Shown piece by piece: positions 1 to 6,815 of a DNA stretch of 9,076 bases (its first letter is position 1; the number at the start of each line of letters is the position of its first letter). The position numbers and the translations under genes are program-made. The notes under the pieces are model-generated. The model worked only from the letters and a program-made list of their open reading frames with translations. It was not told where the DNA came from and searched no databases. The stretch comes from Bacteroidales bacterium. Lineage in GTDB: Bacteria > Bacteroidota > Bacteroidia > Bacteroidales > UBA1402. Where the stretch lies: contig JAAZGQ010000164.1 of NCBI GenBank assembly GCA_012511135.1, positions 1 to 9,076 on the forward strand. Direction: 5' to 3'.

Positions 1-1194
1 CACCAGGCTGTCCACAATATGACCGGCGTTGTTTTCCAATTCATAGGCCGGCCAGAAACAATTTCCTTTCAATCCGGGATTGTTGCGTACCAGGCTCATC
101 TTTTCGTCTAACTGGCCGGGATTCATAGTCCGGACTATATCCTGTCCCACATAGACGGAACTGGCGTAATTCAAATTGCCCCACCATTCAGCCAGGGTTT
201 TGTAATCGGCCCTGGTGTGCCCTATTTCCCAGTACAACTGCGGAACGCAATAATCGATCCAGCCTTCGCGCATCCAAAGCAGGGCATCAGCATACAAATC
301 GTCGTAATTGCTCAGGCCATCGGTCTGGCTGCCTTGAGGATCTTGTTTTATGTTGCGGTGAATACCAAAGGGACTGATGCCAAAACGCACCCAGGGCTTG
401 GTTGAGCGGATAGTTTCATGAAGTTCTTTTACCAGGCTGTTCACGTTGTTTCTGCGCCAATCGGTTTTTTGAGTCGGGCCATAGCCCTGGGCTATACCAT
501 AATTTCTAAAACTGCTGTCGTCCGGAAAATTCATGCCGGCAATAGGATAGGGATAAAAATAGTCATCCATGTGAAGACCGTCTATGTCATAATTTCTGAC
601 TATTTCGCGGACCACTTTGACTATGTGATTACGGCAATCAGGAATTCCGGGATCAAACCAAAGCGCATTGCCGTAACGCACTATCCATTTTCTGTTTTTG
701 CGGATGAAAGATTCTTTGAACGCACTTTCACTTGCGGTTAATTTTACCCGGTACGGGTTGATCCAGGCGTGTATATCCATGTTGCGGCGATGGCATTCTT
801 CAACCATGTAGGCCAAAGGATCCCAGCCGGGATTTTTGCCTGGCTTGCCTGTTATATATTCACTCCAGGGCTCAAGCGAAGAATGATACCAGGCGTCTGC
901 CTGCGGGCGGATCTGAAAAATGACCGTATTGATTCCTGCATCATGCAACTGGTCGAGCAAACGGACGAAATACTGTTTCATTTCCCGTTCGTTCATGCCG
1001 GCATACTTACTTTGGGCAACCGTATGCAACCAGGCTCCCCTGAACTCACGCTTAGGTGGCAGTTTTTCTGCCTGTCTCTGGCTGAAAAAGACCTTGGGCT
1101 CAGGCAAAGGCGCTTGAGGACTTTGACGGTTTTGGGTTGTTGCCTGCTGCAGAATCAGACTAAACATTAAGCTTATCAAAAGTCGCCTGGGCAT
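1..1194 (-). CDS. Family 10 glycosyl hydrolase-like protein (GHL10/DUF187), exported, C-terminus beyond window
   Basis: The gene is partial: 398 codons run without a stop from an ATG at 1194 to the left edge, and the C-terminus lies outside. The N-terminus (MPRRLLISLMFSLIL...) has two arginines and a short hydrophobic stretch, so it is probably a signal peptide. No lipobox is seen, so periplasmic or surface location is inferred. The GHL10 barrel follows: REFRGAW (residues 49-55), FQIRPQADAWY (93-103), HAWINPYRV (142-150), and the acidic signature DIDGLHMDDYFYP (203-215), which probably holds the active-site carboxylates. Later blocks include GISPFGIHRN and DYCVPQLYW. The family includes E. 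coli DigH (YddW), which cleaves peptidoglycan glycan strands stripped of their peptides. A similar wall or polysaccharide role is possible here, but the substrate cannot be read from sequence. It starts 30 bases after the rnz stop and is probably the last visible gene of the operon. The family call is strong; the function is tentative. Confidence 0.9.
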   Translation of the reverse strand, partial: MPRRLLISLMFSLILQQATTQNRQSPQAPLPEPKVFFSQRQAEKLPPKREFRGAWLHTVAQSKYAGMNEREMKQYFVRLLDQLHDAGINTVIFQIRPQADAWYHSSLEPWSEYITGKPGKNPGWDPLAYMVEECHRRNMDIHAWINPYRVKLTASESAFKESFIRKNRKWIVRYGNALWFDPGIPDCRNHIVKVVREIVRNYDIDGLHMDDYFYPYPIAGMNFPDDSSFRNYGIAQGYGPTQKTDWRRNNVNSLVKELHETIRSTKPWVRFGISPFGIHRNIKQDPQGSQTDGLSNYDDLYADALLWMREGWIDYCVPQLYWEIGHTRADYKTLAEWWGNLNYASSVYVGQDIVRTMNPGQLDEKMSLVRNNPGLKGNCFWPAYELENNAGHIVDSLV

Positions 1195-1224
1195 GATTTC
1201 GGAATTTGGGGCTAAATTAAGGTG

Positions 1225-2163
1225 TTATTTTTTGTTTTCTGTCAAAGCTGCCACATCGAAGCGTTTGCCCTCATCGGCCAGTTCGGTATTAGGGAAAAAA
1301 GCCCTGGCCTGCTGTAATAAGATATCTTCGTTGGTATAACGAGCTGAATAATGACCTATGACCAATTGTCCAACCCCGGCTTTTTGTGCAATCTGCGCGG
1401 CCTGTGCGGCCGTTGAATGCATCGTGACCTCTGCCAGCTCTTCCAGATCGTCTCCAAAAGTGGCTTCGTGATACAGAAGATTAACCCCTTTGATAAACTG
1501 TATGATATTTTCATCGTAAGCGGTATCGGAGCAAAAGGCATAAGACAATGGCGCTTTGGGAGCTCGCGTCAGCCGGCGGTTGGGAATGAGCCTGCCCCCG
1601 GCATCCACAAAATCGGCTCCCTCCTTTATGGCTGGAATTTCTTTGAGCGGGATCCCGTAAAAATCGATCATCTCCTTTATAATGTGCCTCTGACGGGGTT
1701 TTTCCCTGAATAAAAAGCCGACTGATTTGACCCTGTGTTTCAAAGGAAAACAATACACTTCGAGGCTGCGATCTTCATAAACCAAAGCCTGACTGTCGGG
1801 ATCGAACGATACAAATTCCACCTGATAAGGCAAGTCCCGGCAGAAATAATCCAGTTGAGGCTGCATCAGCTCTTTGAGTTCCGGCCTGGCGTGTATGCGC
1901 AGCGGGGCGTTTCTGCCCAACAAGCCCATGGTAGAAATCATACCAAGGAGACCAAAACAATGATCCCCATGTAAATGAGAAATAAATATATCGCCTATGC
2001 GATTATAATTCAGTCCGGTTTGTCTAAATTGCAGCTGACTTCCCTCTCCGCAATCTATCATAAACAATTTCCCCCGCAGGTTTACAATTTGTGCTGTGGG
2101 AAAATGTCTTTTGGTAGGCAAAGCCGATCCACAACCCAGAATATGTAAATGAAAACAGTCCAT
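1225..2163 (-). CDS. rnz: Ribonuclease Z (tRNase Z, short form), tRNA 3' processing endonuclease
   Basis: This 312-residue protein has the usual length of the short bacterial tRNase Z. It is a zinc-dependent metallo-beta-lactamase-fold enzyme that cuts tRNA precursors after the discriminator base, so that CCA can be added. The zinc ligands are visible in order: the HLHGDH motif (His63, His65, Asp67, His68), His143 in LKHRVKS, Asp213 in FCSDTAY, and His271 in IGHYSARY. The HEAT motif (232-235) and His249 in TMHST, both typical of tRNase Z, are also present. The N-terminal LGCGSALPT and the IDCGEGSQLQ block are family hallmarks. The ATG at 2163 gives a full-length N-terminus and lies 15 bases after the asnS stop, with no Shine-Dalgarno sequence. 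Close spacing suggests cotranscription with asnS. The enzyme is relevant to the tRNA-Val gene in this window, which lacks an encoded CCA. Confidence 0.96.
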   Translation of the reverse strand: MDCFHLHILGCGSALPTKRHFPTAQIVNLRGKLFMIDCGEGSQLQFRQTGLNYNRIGDIFISHLHGDHCFGLLGMISTMGLLGRNAPLRIHARPELKELMQPQLDYFCRDLPYQVEFVSFDPDSQALVYEDRSLEVYCFPLKHRVKSVGFLFREKPRQRHIIKEMIDFYGIPLKEIPAIKEGADFVDAGGRLIPNRRLTRAPKAPLSYAFCSDTAYDENIIQFIKGVNLLYHEATFGDDLEELAEVTMHSTAAQAAQIAQKAGVGQLVIGHYSARYTNEDILLQQARAFFPNTELADEGKRFDVAALTENKK

Positions 2164-2178
2164 AGACCGGCTTATGAA

Positions 2179-3585
2179 TTAAAATTCGGCGTTGCGCGGG
2201 GTTCTTGGGAAAGGTATAACATCGCGGATATTGGCCATTCCGGTTACAAAAAGCAACAGGCGTTCAAAACCCAGACCAAAACCAGAATGAGGAGCAGTAC
2301 CGTAGCGGCGGGTATCCAGATACCAGTAGATATCTTGATCCGGAACTCCCATTTCTTTGGCCCGGCTCAATAATTTGTCGTAGTTCTCTTCACGTTGCGA
2401 GCCGCCAATGATTTCACCGATTTTTGGAAAGAGCACATCCATAGCCCGCACCGTTTTGCCATCGTCGTTCTGTTTCATGTAGAAAGACTTGATCTCCTTG
2501 GGATAATCGGTTAAGATCACCGGTTTTTTGAAATGCTCTTCCACCAGATAACGTTCATGTTCCGATGCCAGATCAGCACCCCAATAAATTGGAAACTCAA
2601 ACTTATGACCATTGGCTACAGCTGCTTCCAGGATCTTGATACCTTCGGTATAGGCCAGGCGTACAAACTGATTCTCCACAACAAACCTGAGCCTGTCGAA
2701 CAAGTCGTTGTCATACATTTTGCTCAGGAAGGCTAAATCGTCCTGACAACGATCCAGTGCCCACTTTATACAGTATTTAATGAATCTTTCGGCTAAATCC
2801 ATATTATCCTGAATGTCGTTGAAAGCCACTTCGGGCTCTACCATCCAGAACTCAGCCAGGTGACGGGGGGTGTTGGAATTTTCGGCCCGAAAGGTCGGCC
2901 CGAATGTATAAACGGCCCCCAGAGCCATAGCCGCCAACTCTGCTTCCAGTTGGCCGGAAACGGTAAGGCTGGTTTGTCTGCCAAAAAAATCCTCGGAATA
3001 ATCAATCCCGCCTTTTTCGTTCTTTTTTAAATTATACAGATCCAGTGTAGTAACTTGAAACATCTGTCCTGCACCCTCACAGTCTGAGGCTGTGATAATG
3101 GGTGAGTGAAAATAATAGAAGCCGTTGTCGTGGAAAAAACGGTGTATGGCCTGAGCCATTTCATGCCTGATCCTGAATATCGCCCCAAAGGTGTTGGTCC
3201 TGGGGCGTAAATGAGCAATTTCTCTCAGAAACTCCAGAGTATGGCCTTTTTTCTGCAGAGGATAGGTATTGGGATCAGAAACCCCATACACCTCGATCTC
3301 TTTGGCCTGGATTTCGGCTTTTTGCCCCTGAGCCGGAGATTCAGCAAGAACTCCGTCCACCCGGATACAGGCACCGGTAGTTAATTGCTTGAGCAGTTCT
3401 TCGTCAAAAGAGGCCAATTCCACTACAATTTGAATATTATGAATGGTAGAACCGTCGTTCAAGGCAATGAAACCTACTTGTTTGTTTCCGCGCCGGGTTC
3501 TGACCCAGCCTTTTACCTGCACCCCGGTACCAAAATCTTCTCTCTGCAGCAGATCAACGATTCTTGTTTTTTGCAATTTGTTCAT
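2179..3585 (-). CDS. asnS: Asparaginyl-tRNA synthetase
   Basis: This 468-residue cytoplasmic enzyme attaches asparagine to tRNA-Asn using ATP; E. coli AsnRS is about 466 residues. Residues 1 to about 100 form the OB-fold anticodon-binding domain (VKGWVRTRRGNKQVGFIALNDG). The class II catalytic core follows: SPIITASDCEGAG (161-173), motif 2 with FRAENSNTPRHLAEF (232-246), then GGSQREENYDKL (394-405), and motif 3 GFGLGFERLL (435-444). The AENSNTPRHL form of motif 2 fits AsnRS rather than AspRS or LysRS. I chose the ATG at 3585. An upstream in-frame ATG at 3642 would add 19 residues not typical of the family and overlap the preceding gene by 44 bases. The chosen start is 13 bases after the stop of the pseudouridine synthase, with an AAAGAGAAT stretch upstream and no clear Shine-Dalgarno sequence. 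It is probably translated from the purB operon message. Confidence 0.97.
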   Translation of the reverse strand: MNKLQKTRIVDLLQREDFGTGVQVKGWVRTRRGNKQVGFIALNDGSTIHNIQIVVELASFDEELLKQLTTGACIRVDGVLAESPAQGQKAEIQAKEIEVYGVSDPNTYPLQKKGHTLEFLREIAHLRPRTNTFGAIFRIRHEMAQAIHRFFHDNGFYYFHSPIITASDCEGAGQMFQVTTLDLYNLKKNEKGGIDYSEDFFGRQTSLTVSGQLEAELAAMALGAVYTFGPTFRAENSNTPRHLAEFWMVEPEVAFNDIQDNMDLAERFIKYCIKWALDRCQDDLAFLSKMYDNDLFDRLRFVVENQFVRLAYTEGIKILEAAVANGHKFEFPIYWGADLASEHERYLVEEHFKKPVILTDYPKEIKSFYMKQNDDGKTVRAMDVLFPKIGEIIGGSQREENYDKLLSRAKEMGVPDQDIYWYLDTRRYGTAPHSGFGLGFERLLLFVTGMANIRDVIPFPRTPRNAEF

Positions 3586-3598
3586 GGTTGTATTCTCT

Positions 3599-5098
3599 TT
3601 ATACAAAAGCCCCCATTTTAAGCAAGGATACTTCTTTATCACTGAGATATCTCCAACGTCCGCGGGGAAGGTTCTTTTTAGTCAAACCGGCAAAATAAAC
3701 CCTGTCCAGCTTGTATACTTTGTAGCCGACTTGTTCAAAAATACGACGAACTACTCTGTTCTGGCCGGAATGTATTTCAATTCCGATTACATTCTTTTGA
3801 TCCAAAGAAACAAAGCTGATTTCGTCCACTGCAATCTTTTCGTCATCCAGCACTATGCCTTTGGCTACTTTTTGCATGTCTTCTTCAGTAAGATCCTTAT
3901 CGAGAGTGGCCTGATAAATCTTACGCTTTTCGTATTTGGGATGAGAAAGCTTGGAAGCCAGATCCCCATCGTTGGTGAGTAATAATACTCCTGTTGTATT
4001 CCTGTCAAGCCTTCCGACAGGATATATCCTTTCACGGCAGGCATTTTTAACCAAATCCATTACGGTTAAGCGCTCCTGAGGATCATCCGAGGTGGTTACG
4101 CAATCTTTGGGTTTATTCAACAAGACATAGACTTTGCGTTCAATATTAACCGGCTGGTCATGGAACATGACTTCGTCTGTAAGTTTAATTTTAACTCCCA
4201 ATTCAGAAGCTACTTCTCCGTTGACCTTGACAACCCCTGCCTGTATAAACTCATCAGCTTCCCTGCGGGAACAGATGCCGGCGTTAGACAAAAACTTATT
4301 CAGACGTATCGGAGTGTCAGGATCCAGATTCGGAGCATATTTGGGAACTGAAAATTCTCTAACCGTAGAATAGTCTGTACCGTCAGAGGAAGATTTCTTT
4401 ATGCGGGGACGCTTGGGCTTGCCATCAGGACGGAGTCTGTCGGGGGATTCGTTAAAACCAGAGCGGGGACGAGAACGATCCTGATATCCTTCATTACCAT
4501 AGCTGCGACGCGGGCGATCCTGAGAACCTTCGTTACTATAGCTGCGACGCGGGCGATCTGAACCATAGCCGCCAAAACTATTGCCCTGATCACCGTAACT
4601 GCGGCGGGGACGATCCTGAGAACCCTCAGGGCTGTAAGGACGACGGGGACGATCTTGTGAACCTTCATTACCAAAGCTGCGGCGGGGGCGGTCGGAACCG
4701 TAACTGCCAAAGCTATTGCCCTGATCACCGTAACTGCGGCGGGGACGTTCCTGAGAACCCTCCGGATTATAAGGACGGCGTGGACGATCCTGGGAAGCAT
4801 CGTTATCATAGCTGCGACGCGGGCGGTCACTGCCAAAGCTATTGCCCTGATCACCGTAACTGCGGCGGGGACGATCCTGGGAACCCTCCGAACTATAAGG
4901 ACGGCGTGGGCGATCCTGGGAACCCTCCGAACTGTAAGGACGGCGTGGGCGATCCTGTGAACCCTCCGAACTGTAAGGACGGCGGGGGCGATCATCATTA
5001 GAGCTGTGATCGGAATTTGTTTTCTTGTTTTTTTCTTCCCGGCTTTCAGCTGCACCTTCGTCAGGCTTTCCTGTCCGGTTTTCGTTGTTTGTTGTCAT
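3599..5098 (-). CDS. rluB: rRNA pseudouridine synthase (RsuA/RluB family) with long Arg/Tyr-rich repeat N-terminus
   Basis: This 499-residue protein is about twice the size of a minimal RsuA/RluB enzyme because of a repetitive N-terminus. Residues 1-35 are charged and polar. Residues 36-206 are tandem RPRR[P/S]Y units. Residues 207-260 form a basic linker. The S4 RNA-binding domain starts near 264 (IRLNKFLSNAGICSRREAD). The catalytic domain runs from about 322 (VYVLLNKPKDCVTTSDDP), with catalytic Asp365 in VGRLDRNTTG and the conserved NRVVRRIFEQVG and GRWRYLSDKE blocks near the C-terminus. The family converts a uridine to pseudouridine in rRNA. RluB acts on 23S rRNA (U2605 in E. coli), and RluB is the likeliest member here, though RsuA/RluE/RluF cannot be excluded. 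The repeat region is probably disordered and could bind RNA through its arginines and tyrosines; that is inference. It lies 58 bases after purB and 13 before asnS. Confidence 0.9.
   Translation of the reverse strand: MTTNNENRTGKPDEGAAESREEKNKKTNSDHSSNDDRPRRPYSSEGSQDRPRRPYSSEGSQDRPRRPYSSEGSQDRPRRSYGDQGNSFGSDRPRRSYDNDASQDRPRRPYNPEGSQERPRRSYGDQGNSFGSYGSDRPRRSFGNEGSQDRPRRPYSPEGSQDRPRRSYGDQGNSFGGYGSDRPRRSYSNEGSQDRPRRSYGNEGYQDRSRPRSGFNESPDRLRPDGKPKRPRIKKSSSDGTDYSTVREFSVPKYAPNLDPDTPIRLNKFLSNAGICSRREADEFIQAGVVKVNGEVASELGVKIKLTDEVMFHDQPVNIERKVYVLLNKPKDCVTTSDDPQERLTVMDLVKNACRERIYPVGRLDRNTTGVLLLTNDGDLASKLSHPKYEKRKIYQATLDKDLTEEDMQKVAKGIVLDDEKIAVDEISFVSLDQKNVIGIEIHSGQNRVVRRIFEQVGYKVYKLDRVYFAGLTKKNLPRGRWRYLSDKEVSLLKMGAFV
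4481..4993 (-). repeat. Nested tandem repeat coding for 12 RPRR units in the pseudouridine synthase
   Basis: Twelve in-frame units span residues 36-206 of the pseudouridine synthase, and a degenerate thirteenth (DRSRPRSGF) follows. The basic unit is 13 residues (39 bases), DRPRRPYSSEGSQ or close variants. Longer 16- and 19-residue units carry GDQGNSFGS or GDQGNSFGSYGS after RPRRSY. A higher-order pattern is visible: P-type unit, GDQGNSFG unit, S-type unit. It occurs three times in a row, at residues 62-103 (bases 4790-4915, 42 residues), 104-148 (4655-4789, 45 residues) and 149-193 (4520-4654, 45 residues). The first three 13-residue units are identical in protein. The DNA copies are also closely similar, which suggests growth by duplication of both single units and whole triplets. 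Confidence 0.95.
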
Positions 5099-5156
5099 TG
5101 TTGTTCTTTAATAAAATAAATAGAATAACCTCAGCGGTTAAATTGGTGTGTATGTG

Positions 5157-6500
5157 TTAATTTCCTGTATAAGTGCTTGGAGTAATGTTTCTGAGCTCTG
5201 CCTTCACGGCATCGGAAACATCCAGTTTTGAAATAAATTCCTGAATGGAGGCTTCAGTAATTGTCTGGTTAGTACGTGTCAAAGCCTTGAGTGCTTCGTA
5301 AGGTGCAGGATAGGCTTCCCGCCTGAGTATGGTTTGAATACCTTCGGCAACCACGGCCCAGTGATTGTCCAAATCTTGCTGTATGACCACCGGATTCAGT
5401 ACCAGTTTATTCAATCCTTTCAAAGTGCTCTGAATGGCAATGAGCGTGTGCGCCAAAGGCACTCCGACATTCCTTAATACCGTAGAGTCGCTTAAATCTC
5501 TTTGCAGGCGTGACACCGGCAATTTATCTGACAGATGAGCAAACAAAGCATTGGCCAGCCCGATGTTGCCTTCGGAATTCTCAAAATCAATGGGGTTGAC
5601 TTTGTGGGGCATGGCCGAGGAACCCACTTCGCCCGCTTTGATTTTCTGTTTGAAATAATCCATCGAAATATACAACCATATATCTCTGTCCAGATCAAGC
5701 AAAATAGTATTTATTCGCTTTAATCCGTCAAAAAGGGCGGCAAGATTGTCGTAATTGGAAATCTGTGTGGTATACTCCTCTCGTTTAAGACCCAGAGTGC
5801 TCTCCAGGAAATCTGCAGCGAACTCTTTCCAGTCGTAAGCAGGATAAGCAGCACAGTGGGCATTGAAATTGCCGGTGGCCCCTCCGAATTTGGCAGAATG
5901 AGGTACTGCCTTCAGTAATTTCAGTTGCTCTTTGAGCCTGTAAACAAAGACCATCAGCTCCTTTCCCAAACGGGTAGGTGAAGCCGGCTGACCATGTGTT
6001 CTGGCCAACATGGGAACTTCTTTCCAGTCCTTAGCCAGATTTTCAAGCCTTTCACACAGGGATTCTATCGAAGGGTAATATTGTTCCTCTACTGCTTCTT
6101 TTATGGAAAGAGGGACAGCCGTGTTGTTGATGTCCTGCGAAGTCAGACCGAAATGTATAAATTCTTTGTATGCTTGTAGTCCGATCTTGTCAAAACGCTC
6201 CTTTAGAAAATATTCCACAGCCTTCACATCGTGGTTGGTGATCTGCTCAATCTCTTTTATACGCTGAGCATCAGAGGGTTTAAAGTCTTTGTATATAGTA
6301 CGGAGAAGTTCAAAGCCTTCCTGTGAAACTTGTTTTAATTGTTCCAGCGGCAAACGGCAGAGGGCGATAAAATACTCCACTTCGACCTGTACACGATAAC
6401 GCATCAGGGCTAATTCCGAAAAATAAGCTGCCAAAGCTGAAGTTTTGCCGCGATACCTGCCATCTACGGGAGATATGGCCGTCAATTCAGTTAAATCCAT
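5157..6500 (-). CDS. purB: Adenylosuccinate lyase
   Basis: This 447-residue cytoplasmic enzyme acts twice in purine synthesis, releasing fumarate from SAICAR to give AICAR and from adenylosuccinate to give AMP. It belongs to the fumarase/aspartase superfamily and resembles the E. coli-type PurB in length and sequence (LTAISPVDGRY at residues 6-16). Visible motifs are the TSQDINNTA block (120-128), the THGQPASPT block with the probable catalytic His169 (168-176), and the superfamily signature GSSAMPHKVNPIDFENSEGN (293-312), which carries the catalytic serine at 294/295. LPVSRLQRDLSDSTVLRN (327-344) is also typical. The ATG at 6500 gives the conserved N-terminus. A TATCTTTG promoter element lies 33 bases upstream. 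It is probably the first gene of a five-gene operon with the rluB-like gene, asnS, rnz and the glycosidase-like gene. Confidence 0.97.
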   Translation of the reverse strand: MDLTELTAISPVDGRYRGKTSALAAYFSELALMRYRVQVEVEYFIALCRLPLEQLKQVSQEGFELLRTIYKDFKPSDAQRIKEIEQITNHDVKAVEYFLKERFDKIGLQAYKEFIHFGLTSQDINNTAVPLSIKEAVEEQYYPSIESLCERLENLAKDWKEVPMLARTHGQPASPTRLGKELMVFVYRLKEQLKLLKAVPHSAKFGGATGNFNAHCAAYPAYDWKEFAADFLESTLGLKREEYTTQISNYDNLAALFDGLKRINTILLDLDRDIWLYISMDYFKQKIKAGEVGSSAMPHKVNPIDFENSEGNIGLANALFAHLSDKLPVSRLQRDLSDSTVLRNVGVPLAHTLIAIQSTLKGLNKLVLNPVVIQQDLDNHWAVVAEGIQTILRREAYPAPYEALKALTRTNQTITEASIQEFISKLDVSDAVKAELRNITPSTYTGN

Positions 6501-6533
6501 TCTCTTTTGTTACGTTTATAAAAAGAAGCGCTG

Positions 6534-6541
6534 CAAAGATA
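6534..6541 (-). promoter_or_regulatory. Candidate Bacteroidota -7 promoter element for purB
   Basis: Read on the minus strand the site is TATCTTTG, an exact match to the Bacteroidota -7 consensus TAnnTTTG. It ends 33 bases before the purB ATG, so the leader would be roughly 25 bases. A -33 TTTG at the usual 19-21 base spacing is not seen; the nearest TTG is 24 bases upstream, so this is only half of a promoter. The same octamer, in the other orientation, drives the neighbouring tRNA gene. Confidence 0.5.
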
Positions 6542-6636
6542 CTATTTTGCAATGATATAGCCACACAATCCATCAAGATTCCTCCTTTTTTTTTATAAAA
6601 AGAGCTCAGGCGGTTCAAAAATTTATTGTATAAAAA

Positions 6637-6667
6637 TTTGCCGGGATCAAAATTCAAACTATCTTTG
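6637..6667 (+). promoter_or_regulatory. Bacteroidota sigma-ABfr-type promoter of tRNA-Val
   Basis: TTTG at 6637-6640 and TATCTTTG at 6660-6667 are separated by exactly 19 bases. This matches the Bacteroidota housekeeping promoter (-33 TTTG, -7 TAnnTTTG) recognised by the phylum's primary sigma factor. The tRNA begins 20 bases beyond the -7 element, which would leave a 5' leader of about a dozen bases for RNase P to remove. Confidence 0.8.
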
Positions 6668-6687
6668 CCGCGCTTTTCGAAAGAAAA

Positions 6688-6762
6688 GGGCGTTTAGCTC
6701 AGCTGGTTCAGAGCATCTGCCTTACAAGCAGAGGGTCGGCGGTTCGAATCCGTCAACGCCCA
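6688..6762 (+). tRNA. tRNA-Val (anticodon UAC)
   Basis: The 75-base gene folds as a full cloverleaf. The acceptor stem GGGCGTT (6688-6694) pairs with AACGCCC (6755-6761), and the discriminator is A6762. The D-arm stem is GCTC/GAGC. The anticodon stem TCTGC/GCAGA encloses the loop CTTACAA, with anticodon TAC at 6723-6725, which reads GUA and other valine codons. The variable loop has five bases. The T-arm GGCGG/CCGTC holds TTCGAAT and one G-U pair. The CCA tail is not encoded (CAT follows the discriminator), so the transcript needs 3' trimming, for which the RNase Z encoded nearby is suited, and then CCA addition. The gene has its own promoter and terminator and appears to be a single-gene transcription unit. 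Confidence 0.97.
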
Positions 6763-6768
6763 CATACT

Positions 6769-6802
6769 AAGCCTCGAGATGTTTTTCGAGGCTTTTTTTT
6801 TT
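6769..6802 (+). terminator. Rho-independent terminator after tRNA-Val
   Basis: A perfect 9-base-pair stem AAGCCTCGA (6769-6777) / TCGAGGCTT (6786-6794) encloses an 8-base loop (GATGTTTT). The last two stem bases fall within a run of ten T's at 6793-6802. It lies six bases after the tRNA 3' end, so it would end the tRNA transcript and insulate the ABC transporter gene from it. Confidence 0.93.
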
Positions 6803-6815
6803 AGATTATAAGCAC

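Noticed and set aside
217..1170. Several plus-strand open frames over the left end
   Set aside because: The minus strand codes for a clear GHL10 protein throughout. The plus-strand frames have no recognisable domains and are shadows.
3586..3642. Longer N-terminus for AsnRS from the ATG at 3642
   Set aside because: It would add 19 residues (MIKKYPCLKWGL...) not typical of AsnRS and overlap the pseudouridine synthase gene by 44 bases. MNKLQKTRIVDLL at 3585 matches the normal start.
4481..4993. CRISPR array or other regularly spaced DNA repeat
   Set aside because: The units are contiguous and in frame within a coding sequence. There are no unique spacers, and the periodicity is explained by protein repeats.
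4657..5001. Plus-strand Cys/Gly/Asn-rich frame that looks like a repetitive cysteine protein
   Set aside because: It lies wholly antisense to the RPRR repeat of the pseudouridine synthase and exists only because the repeat period is a multiple of three.
5099..5156. Independent promoter or terminator between purB and the rluB-like gene
   Set aside because: The 58 bases contain no TAnnTTTG element on the minus strand and no stem followed by a T-run.
6515..6603. Direct repeat TTTATAAAAAGA at 6515-6526 and 6592-6603 as a regulator-binding pair
   Set aside because: The repeat is short and AT-rich with no symmetry or other support, so chance similarity in an AT-rich intergenic region is the simpler reading.
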